Assembly: GCA_014155875.1 (NCBI GenBank)
Contig: JACEFZ010005141.1
Location: 248,001 to 312,000, forward strand
Reading direction: 5' to 3'
DNA from: Cepaea nemoralis
Taxonomy: Eukaryota > Mollusca > Gastropoda > Stylommatophora > Helicidae
DNA length: 64,000 nt
Part shown: positions 25,682 to 34,345 of the stretch, piece after piece
How the letters are laid out: each line of letters starts with the position of its first letter
Numbering within the stretch: position 1 is the stretch's first letter
Program-made: the position numbers and the translations under genes
The notes under the pieces: model-generated
What the model saw: the letters and a program-made list of their open reading frames with translations, nothing else
The model's database searches: none
What the model was told of the DNA's origin: nothing

Positions 25682-25723
25682 GTCCCCGCCAGGGCCTGGG
25701 CGAAGCCGGGCCGGGTCAGCTAG
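25033..25723 (+). mobile_element. Non-autonomous Helitron with internal microsatellites
   Basis: The 5' end reads A|TCTATATCTATAAAACAG and the 3' end reads GGGTCAGCTAG|T, matching the Helitron rules: TC start, CTRR end, insertion between A and T. A GC-rich foldable segment lies just before the 3' end. Inside are (GATA)n at about 25325-25388, (GACA)n at about 25521-25615 and a second (GATA)n at 25626-25680. Two further copies of the GC-rich terminal motif (near 25400 and 25500) separate these tracts. No Rep/helicase gene is present, so it is a mini-Helitron that needs enzymes from elsewhere. Confidence 0.8.
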
Positions 25724-25927
25724 TGTGCTATAAATCAATGGAAGGGATGTCACCCAGTTCTATTGTCATTTAATTTCTGATGAAGGGAAGTCTATTTTCT
25801 GTTACAGTTGATTAACTGTGGTCTCTCCTTCTGTTAAATGAACACGACTGCATTCTACTATAATTACCATTCGTGGAACTATGAAGCGACTGGTCACTCA
25901 TGGACGCCAAGGGGGTAATAACGGCAA

Positions 25928-25970
25928 TTTTATTATTATTGTTGTTATTATTATTATTATTATTATTATA
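25928..25970. repeat. (TTA)n microsatellite
   Basis: An imperfect TTA/TTG trinucleotide tract. Confidence 0.9.
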
Positions 25971-26059
25971 GAGAAGCAAATTAAGAATATGATTATTAAT
26001 TAATAATTAATTAATGTAATTATGTATGGGCTAATGTACGCAAAGACCGTGCTGACAAA

Positions 26060-26680
26060 GTCCAAGGATGTATTTCATTACAGCAATTAAACAGGGGAAT
26101 TGGTACAATTATCTAAGAACAGTCATAACAACTAACGGAAGATGTCTTGTAGATATTAGAATAATAATCGTTACGGAAAATATCTTTTGCAAGATGAAAA
26201 ACACACCAATAATAAATTTAAAAAAAAAAAAAAAAAGCAAATGCCAGTTGCAGGGAGAAAAATAATGTTGAAGTGCTATATAGAACCCATACTGTTATAT
26301 GCACGTAAAACATGGATAACTTGCAGACAAGGTGAGAAACATCTAATGGTAGTGGAAATGTGGCTTATGGGGAAAATGCAAAGGATATCATGGGCGAACA
26401 GGAAAACTAATGAGAAAGTTGTATAAGAAACAAATTAAAACCGTAAACTGGTTACATAAACGAGACGTAGACAGTCAAGATTATCTGAGCACGATATGAG
26501 GAGAAAGGGAAATTAAAAATTAGTGACAACTAGCAAACTTGATGAGCAAATAGCAAGGGGGAGGCAAAGAGGTAAACACCTGAATGGTTTGGAAACATTG
26601 CATAATTGGGACAAACACAGATCCGATCCAAGTCTCCGGTGGTCGTGTGAGATTGCGAACCATGGCCACCCATGCTTATT
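26060..26680 (+). pseudogene. LINE F4 degenerate fragment
   Basis: Plus strand: a LRTVITTNGRC block, a KMKN block, an internal A-run of 16 (26220-26235), then IEPILLYARKTW, GEKHLMVVEMW and RISWANRKTNE, followed by the family's end phrase (RTMATHAY-like) near 26660. It is the same family as 53.2 kb, with many stops and shifts. It ends at a T-run of about 22 (26679-26700), into whose downstream flank the next LINE inserted. Confidence 0.7.
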
Positions 26681-26716
26681 TTTTTTTTTTTTTTTTTTTT
26701 GCATATCCTTTTTACA

Positions 26717-27985
26717 AGCTATAAGATACTATCCACAGTATTACTAAATAGACTAAAACCATATTCAGACGACATATTAGGTGACTACCAGGCGGGTTTT
26801 AGACAAAACAGATCAACAATAGATCAGATATTTATCTTACGACAAATAGCCGAGAAACATTGGGAATATAAAAGAGATCTCCATAACATTTTTGTGGATT
26901 TTAAAAAGGCTTATGATAGTGTCCATAGGAATAGTCTATGGAATGCTATGCAGGAATTTGGAATACCAAGGAAGTTAATCAACATGACCAGACTATGCAT
27001 GGAAGATACTTATAATATAGTAACATATAAAGGCAGGAAATCAGACCCCTTCCAAATAACATCTGGCTTGAAACAGGGTGATGCACTATCGCCGCTACTC
27101 TTCAATCTGGTTCTAGAGAAAGTTGTAAGGAAGATAAAGGAGGAATGTGATATTGGAGGAACATCCAAGCTGCTTGGTTATGCAGATGATATAGATATTA
27201 TAGGGCAAAGTGAACAAAAGTCATTGGAAATATTGACTCACTTAAAGGAAAAAGCCCAACAGATGGGGCTGGTTATCAACCAAGATAAGACAGAATATAT
27301 GGTAATTTCAAGAGACGGAATGGCTAAAAACTCTGGCCACATACAAATAGATAATATGACCATTAAAAGAACGGAAACATACAAATACCTGGGTACAATC
27401 TTCAACTCTTCCAACATCATAAGGGAAGAAATACAAACTAGAATCAACTCTGGAAATAAGATATACTATGCACAACAACATCTACTAAAATCAAAGGCGC
27501 TATCTCGTAACACCAAAATCACAATATACAAAACACTGATCAGACCAGTTGTGCTGTATGGCTCTGAAACCTGGAGTACAACGAAAGGAGACGAAGCCTT
27601 GTTACAAACCTTTGAGAACAAAATTTTAAGACGCATCTTTGGACCCATTAGGGATACACAAAGTGGAGAGTGGAAAAGAAGAAGTAACAAAGACATTTAT
27701 GATCTGTTTAAGTCCCCGCTAATCACTGGTATCATGAAGGCTAATAGACTACAATGGCTGGGGCATATAGAAAGAATGGAAGATAATAGGGAAACAAAAC
27801 TCGCTTACACTCAGGAAATAAATGACCGTAGACCCCGAGGTAGACCAAGAAGACGGTGGAGAGATAATACATGTACAGACCTACAAGCACTTGGAATCAA
27901 CGACTGGCAAGAGAAGGTCCACCAGAGAGACGAATGGAGACGGATTGTATTTGCAGCAAAGAACCTCAATGGCTCGGAAAGCTGA
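26717..27985 (+). CDS. Intact reverse transcriptase, LINE F5 (N-terminally truncated)
   Basis: A 422-codon open frame begins at the insertion edge; residues read upstream of it come from the flanking T-run and are not part of the protein. RT motifs are in order: fingers YQAGFRQNRSTIDQI (about residue 25), motif A FVDFKKAYDSV (about 60), motif B SGLKQGDALSPLLF (about 117), motif C YADDIDII (about 157), then YLGTIF, VLYGSETW, WLGHIERM and a basic RRPRGRPRRRW near the C terminus. Both catalytic Asp of YADD and the motif A Asp are present. Without an endonuclease or its own promoter it is unlikely to be expressed. The layout resembles RTE/CR1-like LINEs. Confidence 0.9.
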   Translation, partial: SYKILSTVLLNRLKPYSDDILGDYQAGFRQNRSTIDQIFILRQIAEKHWEYKRDLHNIFVDFKKAYDSVHRNSLWNAMQEFGIPRKLINMTRLCMEDTYNIVTYKGRKSDPFQITSGLKQGDALSPLLFNLVLEKVVRKIKEECDIGGTSKLLGYADDIDIIGQSEQKSLEILTHLKEKAQQMGLVINQDKTEYMVISRDGMAKNSGHIQIDNMTIKRTETYKYLGTIFNSSNIIREEIQTRINSGNKIYYAQQHLLKSKALSRNTKITIYKTLIRPVVLYGSETWSTTKGDEALLQTFENKILRRIFGPIRDTQSGEWKRRSNKDIYDLFKSPLITGIMKANRLQWLGHIERMEDNRETKLAYTQEINDRRPRGRPRRRWRDNTCTDLQALGINDWQEKVHQRDEWRRIVFAAKNLNGSES

Positions 27986-27996
27986 AAAAGAAAGAA
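26717..27996 (+). mobile_element. 5'-truncated LINE F5 with perfect target duplication
   Basis: Boundaries are exact: a 14-bp duplication, ATATCCTTTTTACA, lies at 26703-26716 and 27997-28010. The insertion has lost its endonuclease but keeps a complete RT reading frame. The 3' end is GAAAAAGAAAGA, a short version of the (GAA)n tail seen in the second copy of this family at 41698-41900. The intact frame and perfect duplication suggest a recent insertion. Confidence 0.9.
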
Positions 27997-28010
27997 ATAT
28001 CCTTTTTACA

Positions 28011-28510
28011 GGACATCGCTGTCAACACCAGCATCTTTCAGCTGTATGTTGATTTCTTGGCAAGATTACGCTTAGTAGTTTGCCATTGCTTTCTGAGCGG
28101 CCGGCTCACATACCCCATAAGTTACCGATGCGTTTCGAACCACTGCTGATTCTCACCGTCATCACGTTACCTACTAGAGTATACGAGATTACGGAGAAAA
28201 GTCATAACCTCTAAGCCGGCACCCATGCCTATAGGCACTGTAAATGATGTGATGAATGAAGGTATCCCCTGCATAACCCATGGAAATTCTCATTTCTCCA
28301 TTCTAAATACGTTCCAGTTGGTCACATGTGAAGTTCCATAGCGTGAGCATGCTGAACCTAAACCACTGTATCTAAATTCCCCTTTTCTGTGTTCACATAC
28401 AGCATCCAACAATACTTTTGCCTCGTATGCGTATAAATTAACTTAATTAATTTAAGTATGTTATTCTTTTACTCAAGGTATAAAATAATGTGGTTATGTT
28501 AAGCGTTACA
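28011..28510. other. Unassigned spacer
   Basis: No gene seen. A GTTTCGAACC sequence near 28132 is the complement of a pol III B-box-like motif, but no partner A box or tRNA fold is evident. Confidence 0.35.
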
Positions 28511-28770
28511 GTGGATTACAAGAACAGTGATGGAAGGCATAGTTCCTGGCAGAAGAGGTGAGGGGGGGGGGGGGGGGTGGAAGGAAGGAAGTTTCATTGA
28601 TTATCAAGAAAACAGGAACAGCGGATTGATCAAGTTGATACATTTCAATACTACGGGGCAATCATGACATCAGATTGAAGACTGAAGATGCGTGACAGAA
28701 AGTAAGAGACGAATGTGTCCAGCAAAAGCTGCTTTTTAGAAAATGAAAAATATCTTATGCAATAATTGAC
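28510..28770 (+). pseudogene. Scraps of LINE RT, with a G homopolymer
   Basis: The reading VMEGIVPGRRGE (28530-28565) matches the C-terminal motif of other LINEs here, and 28635-28750 reads VDTFQYYGAIMTSD and then KAAF.KMKN in another frame. A run of G (28561-28577) separates them. The pieces are too short to rank by family. Confidence 0.5.
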
Positions 28771-28880
28771 TATCATTGAATTTCAGAAAGAGAGTGCTGC
28801 AGAGTTGTATACAACCTGTTTTGCTATCATGACAGTGATTCGTCGAACGTGAATGGGCACGTTAGGCAAAATTAGGAAGC

Positions 28881-28886
28881 AACGCA
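28881..28886. repeat. Target-site duplication, left side of element A
   Basis: AACGCA is repeated at 38146-38151 immediately outside the other end of element A. A 6-bp duplication is the size made by Polinton/Maverick integrases. Confidence 0.8.
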
Positions 28887-29059
28887 AGTAGTATATAGGT
28901 ACATTATCACCTTGTTTTGTGGAGGTGGAGGTGGCGCACATTCCTTATATAAATCAACCATTTATCGATTTTGTGGCGCAAATTGCAATCTATTTTTAGC
29001 TCTTACCGATTTTGCGCCTCAAAGGGTGATAACTCTTTTTTCCCCAAAAAGTAGGCGTT

Positions 29060-29130
29060 GCGAAGTGACTCATCAGGGGTGTGGTCAAGTGACTCATCAG
29101 AGGTGACGTGGTCTAGTGACTCATCAGAGG
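29060..29130 (+). promoter_or_regulatory. Triple TGACTCATCAG box (AP-1-like), left arm
   Basis: AGTGACTCATCAG occurs three times within about 70 bp, spaced roughly 24-30 bp, close to the end of the element. TGACTCA is the consensus of AP-1/bZIP factors. The right arm has the mirror copies near 37911-37975, where one has changed to GAGTCATTTC. Binding is not shown. Confidence 0.5.
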
Positions 29131-29319
29131 TGTTGTTGTGTGGTCAGAGGTGGCGTGCGTGGTCTAGTAATTATAGGTACGACATAAAAAATACAACATG
29201 AAACATCAATAAAGAAAACAAACGATTCAAAAGAAGGTATATAATAATGTTAATAAAATATATATATATAGAAGAAAAAAAACAAACATAGTAAGTGACC
29301 ACTTATAGTTAAGGGTGTG

Positions 29320-30525
29320 TGATGACGTGGTCAAGTGGTGGTCAAGAGGTGGTCATGTGTTGGAGTAACCACTTAAATTAAAGGGGAAAGTACGTGTAGT
29401 GATGTGGTGGTGGTTAAAGTGTGCGATCACGTGGTCAAGTAATGGTCAAGTAGTGGTCAAGTGACGAAATTTTAGTGGAAAGTAGTTGTAATGATATGGT
29501 GATGATTAAAGGGTGGTAAATTAGTGGTCAAGCAGTGGTCAAGCAGTGGTCAAGTGGTGGTCAAGTGAGGAAAATTTTAGTGGAAAGTAGTTGTAATGAT
29601 ATGGTGATGATTAAAGAGTGGTAAATTAGTGGTCAAGCAGTGGTCAAGCAGTGGTCAAGTGAGGAAAATTTTAGTGGAAAGTAGTTGTAATGATATGGTG
29701 GTGATTAAAGTGTCAATGATGTGGTCAAGCAGTGGTCAAGTGGTGGTCAAGTGAGGACAATATTAGTGGAAAGTAGTTGTAATGATATGGTGATGATTAA
29801 AGGGTGGTAAATTAGTGGTCAAGAGGTGGTCAAGTAGTGGTCAAGTAGTGGTCAAGTCGTCGACTGAACACTTAAATTGTAGAGGAAGGTATGTGTAGTG
29901 ATGTGGTGATGGTAAAATAAGTAATGACATGGTCAAATAGTGGTCAAGTGGTGGTCAAGTAGTGGTCAAAGGGTGGTCAAGTGGTCAAGGGGTGGTCAAG
30001 TGATCCCTTAAATTGTAGATGAAGGTATATGTAGTGATGTGGTGATGATCAGGAGGTGGTCAAGTGGTGGTCAATCTGTGGTCAAGTGACCCCTTAAATT
30101 GTCAGGGAAAGTGAATGTAGTAAGTTGGTGATGATCGTGAGGTGGTCAAGGGGTGGTCAAGTGGTCAAGTAACCCCTTAAATTGTAAGGGAGGGTACGTG
30201 TAGTGACCTGGTGGTGGTTAAAACGTCGCTGACGTGGTCACGTGGTGGTCAAGTAGTGGTCAAGCAGTGGTCGAGTGACCACTTAAATTATCGGGGAAAG
30301 TATGTGTAGTGAAACGGTAGTGGATAAAGTGGTAGATGACGCTTTCAAATACTGGTCAAGCAATGGTCAAGTGGGGGTCAAGTGGTCAAGTGACCCCTTA
30401 AATTGTAGTGGATTGTGCGTGTAGTGACAGAGTGGTCAAGAGGTGGTCAAGTGGTGGTCAAATGACCCCTTAAATTGTAAGAAATGGTGCGTGTAGTGAC
30501 ATGGTGGTGGTGGTTAAAGTGAACT
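29320..30525 (+). repeat. GGTCAAGTGGT minisatellite, left arm of A
   Basis: A short 10-12-bp unit, GGTCAAGTRGTG, is repeated dozens of times. It is organised in a longer 120-190-bp period that also contains CTTAAATTGTAG or TTTTAGTGGAAAGTAG and GTAGTGATGTGGTG. The right arm carries the mirror array at about 36560-37740. Open frames here are not supported. Confidence 0.85.
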
Positions 30526-30637
30526 ATGACGTAAGAGCTTCCCAAGTTACCCCTCGATGTGTAGGTACTCTAGTATACAACATAAAAAAGACAACAATAA
30601 AGAAAACAAACAAGAAAGGTAACATTTTCACACGACT

Positions 30638-30643
30638 TTTATT
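30638..30643 (-). terminator. Poly(A) signal, finger gene (left arm)
   Basis: TTTATT on the plus strand (AATAAA on the coding strand), downstream of the left-arm finger gene. Confidence 0.55.
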
Positions 30644-30737
30644 GGTTGACAACTCCTATTAGGTTACAATATCTAAATCTTCCGTCGTTTACGTCCCAAA
30701 GCGATCAGTGGTCCTTGTTTATGGTTTCTAAACAACA

Positions 30738-31172
30738 TCATAGAGGGAATTCCACCAGCTTGTAAATATAAAACGTGATACTAGGTATTGATTCAACACA
30801 GAATTTTGTATCTGGTCTAACTATACCAGCTGAATTTAACAAATCTACAGCATTCACTTTTGCCACAAACGCCTCGAAATCAGACCTATTGGATACTAAA
30901 AAGGGTGTAGGGAACAAGGACGAATTATTCGGGCATGCATGGTAGAACCGTAGGGGTTGTGTCTCTCGATGCCTCAATATTATATGCAGGCTGACGACAA
31001 TTTTAAAATGAGAGGTCTGGGCGTTGAAGATCGGGAATAATCGGGAACCCCAGTCAACGGTGGCATGAGTATCCGGTCGGTTAAAAAAAAGTCCATTCAG
31101 ACAAATAACGACCACACCGTCTGTGTGATCTAACCGTGTCCCAATTTTCAATATAAATGTTTTTAATATCAA
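30738..31172 (-). CDS. Overlapping second frame, probable C-terminal part of the finger gene (left arm)
   Basis: A 144-residue frame overlaps the end of the finger frame by about 90 bp and continues for 350 bp. It includes THATVDWGSRLFPIF, SHFKIVVSLH and a terminal FYIYKLVEFPL. The composition (alternating hydrophobic, Trp-Gly, conserved between arms) looks like a folded domain. I do not recognise the family. Going from the finger frame to this one needs a +1 shift, for example loss of one T in the T8 run. Whether that is programmed slippage or an old mutation shared by both arms cannot be told from sequence. Confidence 0.5.
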   Translation of the reverse strand: MILKTFILKIGTRLDHTDGVVVICLNGLFFNRPDTHATVDWGSRLFPIFNAQTSHFKIVVSLHIILRHRETQPLRFYHACPNNSSLFPTPFLVSNRSDFEAFVAKVNAVDLLNSAGIVRPDTKFCVESIPSITFYIYKLVEFPL

Positions 31173-31740
31173 TGGTTATAACCCACAGCGTAAGACATTC
31201 ACTAGCTGATGATGATGATGAGGCTGATGCTGATGCTGGTTGTGCGTCACTCGGTAAGGCACTAGATGTTGACTGTTGTTGATTCGATTTCATGTGTGAT
31301 GATAATTCCTCATTTGCGTTCAGTAAGGTAATAGATGATGCTGTTAGAGTGTCTGTAACTATCGACAAGGGACTAGCTACTGACTCGTTATTGTTAACCG
31401 ACGAAAAGCTAGCTGGCGGTATCTGAGTGTTTGTAAAATACGACACTCCATCATTCGATACTTGTTGGTTAGTTGACTTCCGGCGTTTACCAGTAGGTTG
31501 TTCGTCTGTGGTCGGTTCTCTTCTTCTCTTGCGACTTGCATCTTGGTCATTGTTAGTTGTTGTTTCATGTTCACTCTTCACGTGTCGCCTTAAAGTATCT
31601 TTCCGGGCATAAATACGATCACAATAACCACAATTAAAAACACCCCCACAATGAGAAGTCGCAACATGTCGACGTAGGTCAGCAGGGCGTATGAAGGTTT
31701 TATTACAGAGAGTACATCCGTGCTTCTGTGTAGTTGCCAT
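31081..31740 (-). CDS. Two-finger C2H2 protein, left arm of element A
   Basis: A 219-residue frame starting MATTQKHGCTLC. Two C2H2 fingers are visible: Cys8/Cys11 with His24/His29, and a second beginning CGYCDRIYARK with two His at the end of LRRHVKSEH; both have a four-residue gap between the His pair. A strongly basic stretch (RKRRRE .. GKRRKS, about residues 70-90) looks like a nuclear localisation signal, and a Ser/Ala-rich linker follows. The fingers indicate DNA or RNA binding in the nucleus. The frame stops right after a run of eight T (31083-31090 on the complement), while a second frame (30738-31172) stays open through the overlap and carries what looks like the C-terminal half. An AATAAA lies downstream (complement of 30638-30643). 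The start lies only 11 bp from the first ATG of the divergent Bcl-2-like frame. Confidence 0.7.
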   Translation of the reverse strand: MATTQKHGCTLCNKTFIRPADLRRHVATSHCGGVFNCGYCDRIYARKDTLRRHVKSEHETTTNNDQDASRKRRREPTTDEQPTGKRRKSTNQQVSNDGVSYFTNTQIPPASFSSVNNNESVASPLSIVTDTLTASSITLLNANEELSSHMKSNQQQSTSSALPSDAQPASASASSSSSASECLTLWVITIDIKNIYIENWDTVRSHRRCGRYLSEWTFF

Positions 31741-31848
31741 TCTCCAATGAAATGACCGAACTTGAGAGCCGTTTCATTGAGATTGTCCAGACATACATAG
31801 AACCACCTTGTAAGACGAAGAAATTACTCGAATGTCTTATCCATAGAC

Positions 31849-32148
31849 ATGAGCCGTTGTGTTGACTCTGTTGTAGACAATAATATTTCAACAGAGGAAG
31901 CATACACTGTCTTTGTGAATATAGCAGATCAAATATTTTCAGATGAAGGCATCAATTCCGGTCGGGTAATAATATTAATGTCTTTGGGTGGACATTTGAG
32001 TAATAAACTAGGCGACTCCTTGTTCAATAGTCATGTGTATGTCGAACAAATCGAAAGAGTATTCGCACATTCAACTGGCACATATATATTTCAGAAGACA
32101 CGATTGTTAACTTCCAATGAATTAGAAAACATGTTGAAATTATTTTAA
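31849..32148 (+). CDS. Bcl-2-like protein (BH1 region), element A
   Basis: A 99-residue frame contains FSDEGINSGRVIILMSLGG (about residues 30-48), which follows the BH1 pattern of Bcl-2 family proteins (..DGINWGRVVAL..FGG..) with the usual Trp replaced by Ser. The preceding ISTEEAYTVFVNIADQ fits the helix that leads into BH1. A clear BH2 is not visible, and no C-terminal membrane anchor is seen. An overlapping upstream frame (ATG at 31752, stop at 31865) may hold the N-terminal helices, again one +1 shift away. Bcl-2 homologues in DNA viruses block host cell death. The left-arm duplicate ends inside this gene, so the right arm holds only a truncated copy of its start. Divergent from the finger gene. 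Confidence 0.5.
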   Translation: MSRCVDSVVDNNISTEEAYTVFVNIADQIFSDEGINSGRVIILMSLGGHLSNKLGDSLFNSHVYVEQIERVFAHSTGTYIFQKTRLLTSNELENMLKLF

Positions 32149-32176
32149 ACAAACTTCAAAACACACCCTTCCTTGT

Positions 32177-32602
32177 TTATTGTGAGCACTCAAATGACTT
32201 CGCATTCGTTTCCTCACCAATTTGTCTGTGCTGTGCGTGAATGGGAGTTGTATATACGAAGATAGTAGTTGAGGGTGCTAGTTTTCTAACACAAAATCTG
32301 ATTGGTTGGTTTGTATTCCACCAATGGTTGAGTGGGTTACAAAAGAGTTTGGGTGTTGTTTGTTGCATACATGTGACGTAGAAATTCTGTACTATGGCAG
32401 TATAATGTGTGCTATGTATTACTCTAAGTTGTGGTATCTTGTGTACTATGTACTTCAAACCTAGTTTGTGTTGTATGCTGTGTAATGTGTTACTGAAATA
32501 TCTGTATATTGTAGGTGTAAGAGGTGATAACGTCATAATCCCCCACTCTATCATGCTCGCTAAGTTATTGATAGTGTCTTCAGGGCCGCGAAAAAGGCTC
32601 AT
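32177..32602 (-). CDS. Hypothetical protein in the centre of element A
   Basis: A 141-residue frame starting MSLFRGPEDTINNLASMIEW, convergent with the Bcl-2-like gene (29 bp between stops). No motif is recognised. It is the largest non-repetitive frame in the single-copy centre and could be a small accessory gene. A separate short plus-strand frame (about 32618-32789) ends in a stretch reading VIGCPFHHGRQIGAH and could be a remnant of another gene. Confidence 0.3.
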   Translation of the reverse strand: MSLFRGPEDTINNLASMIEWGIMTLSPLTPTIYRYFSNTLHSIQHKLGLKYIVHKIPQLRVIHSTHYTAIVQNFYVTCMQQTTPKLFCNPLNHWWNTNQPIRFCVRKLAPSTTIFVYTTPIHAQHRQIGEETNAKSFECSQ

Positions 32603-32968
32603 TGTGAGATATCGATAACTTCATTCTCCACACTGAGTCCATCAAGGGTGCATGCCCATTACGAGCAAACAACGATACGACACTTAAAAGATAACTACAA
32701 GGCAAATGGTGTCGAGTATAGTGTAACGTACAAAACTTATGAAGTCATCGGTTGTCCATTCCATCACGGTCGACAAATAGGCGCTCACTAACTTCACAAT
32801 ATGCTCACTCAAATAAACATATAGGATGATAAGGCACCGACCCAAACAAGGAAAACGGACAAAAACAAGGGAGAAAAAAAAATGACATAAGCGTCAAAAT
32901 ATAACACATACAAAGACAGATACAACAGTGACTAAAAAAAATAATAATAAAAATGACACGAAAAAATA

Positions 32969-32975
32969 ACACACA

Positions 32976-33070
<95 letters not shown>

Positions 33071-33078
33071 ACACACAA
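32969..33078. repeat. (CA)n microsatellite
   Basis: Uninterrupted CA dinucleotide tract of about 95 bp plus short extensions. The Cys/Val frames opposite it are artefacts. Confidence 0.95.
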
Positions 33079-33159
33079 TGAAAAACGAAACAACCAATGA
33101 AAAATCGCTGACACGAACAGTAGAAGCTGACACAAACACTAAACAAGGTACCCAAAGAA

Positions 33160-34345
33160 AAGCTAAACTTTGTTAACCAAAATGCGAAAATTGGAAAATT
33201 GATAACCAAACGGGAAATATATTGACCAACTAGGGAAATTTGTTACTCAAAGAGGAAAAATAATGACCAAATAACGAAATACATCGCTCAAACTTATGAA
33301 AACTAGGAAACTTTGTTAGCCAAATGGAAGAAACCTTGGTCAAGTAGGAAAATCTGTTAGCCAAATGTAAAAAATGTCGGCCAAATACAGAAATACCTCG
33401 TCCGCACTTATTAAAATTACGAAAAAATTTATTAGCCAAATAGTAAAAATATTGCCCCAGAAGGAAAAGTTGATAGCCAAATGTAAAAAAAAAAAAAAAT
33501 ATCACCCAAAGAGAGGAATATCTCGGCCAGACTTATAAAAAGTAGGAGAACTATGTGCCAAATGGGAAAAAGTTAGGCCAAATACAGAAATATCTCAACC
33601 AAACATAAAAAATAGGAAAATTGATAACCAAACGGGAAATATATTGACCAACTAGGGAAATGTGTTACTCAAAGGGGAAAAATAATGACCAAGTAACGAA
33701 ATACATCGATCAAACTTATGAAAACTAGGAAACTTTGTTAGCCAAATGGAAGAAACCTTGGTCAAGTAGGAAAATCTGTTACCCAAAAGTGAAAAATGTC
33801 GGCCAATACAGAAATAGTTCGTCCACACGTATGCAAACTAGGAAAATTTGTTAGCCAGATAGGAAAAGTATTGGCCAAGTAGGAAAATTTGAAAGCCAAA
33901 TGTGAAAAAATATCACCCAAAAAGAGAAATATCTCGTCCAGACTTATAAAAAGTTGGAAAATTTGTCAACCAAATGGGGTAAAGTTAGACCAAATACAGA
34001 AACATCTTAACCACATTTATAAAAATCGAGCGGAAAATGTCGACCAAATACAGAAATAACTCAACCCAATTTATAAATATGGCAACCAAACTTATGAAAC
34101 GTAGGCAAATGTGTTAACCAAAAGGGGAAAATATGGTACACGTAACGAAATATCTCATCCAAACTTATAAAAAGTAGGAAAATATGTCAACCAAACGCGA
34201 ACAATGTCGGCCAAATACAGAAATTTCTCAACCAAACTCATGAAAAGTAGGAACAACTTGTTACCCAAATAGAAAAAATATTGGTCAAGTAAAGAAATAG
34301 CGTGGTCAAACATATATAAACGTACCAACATTTGTTAACAAAACT
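33160..34345 (+). repeat. Central iteron array of element A
   Basis: About twenty diverged copies of a roughly 55-60-bp unit (AACTTAT.AAAA.TAGGAAA, GTTAGCCAAATGG, GGCCAAATACAGAAAT). It is the same repeat family as the centres of elements B and C, but in one orientation and more diverged. Confidence 0.8.

Larger units (their letters stand above)
28887..31913 (+). repeat. Left inverted arm of element A
   Basis: From the outside inward: the terminal block, three TGACTCATCAG boxes, a GGTCAAGTGGTGG minisatellite, a poly(A) signal region, the finger gene on the minus strand, and the start of the Bcl-2-like gene on the plus strand. Identity with the right arm ends at about 31913. Confidence 0.85.

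Noticed and set aside
28100..28145. tRNA-like GGTTCGAAAC on the minus strand
   Set aside because: No matching arms or A box could be found, so no tRNA is called.
28912..29106. 64-residue frame next to the element A terminus, present in both arms (also 37932-38120, minus)
   Set aside because: It overlaps terminal and AP-1-like sequences. Its presence in both arms follows from the inverted repeat and gives no independent support for coding.
29320..30525. CRISPR-like regularly spaced repeats
   Set aside because: Units are contiguous and diverged with no unique spacers, and the DNA is clearly animal.
32805..33209. Cys/Val-rich 134-residue frame
   Set aside because: It translates the (CA)n tract in the centre of element A.
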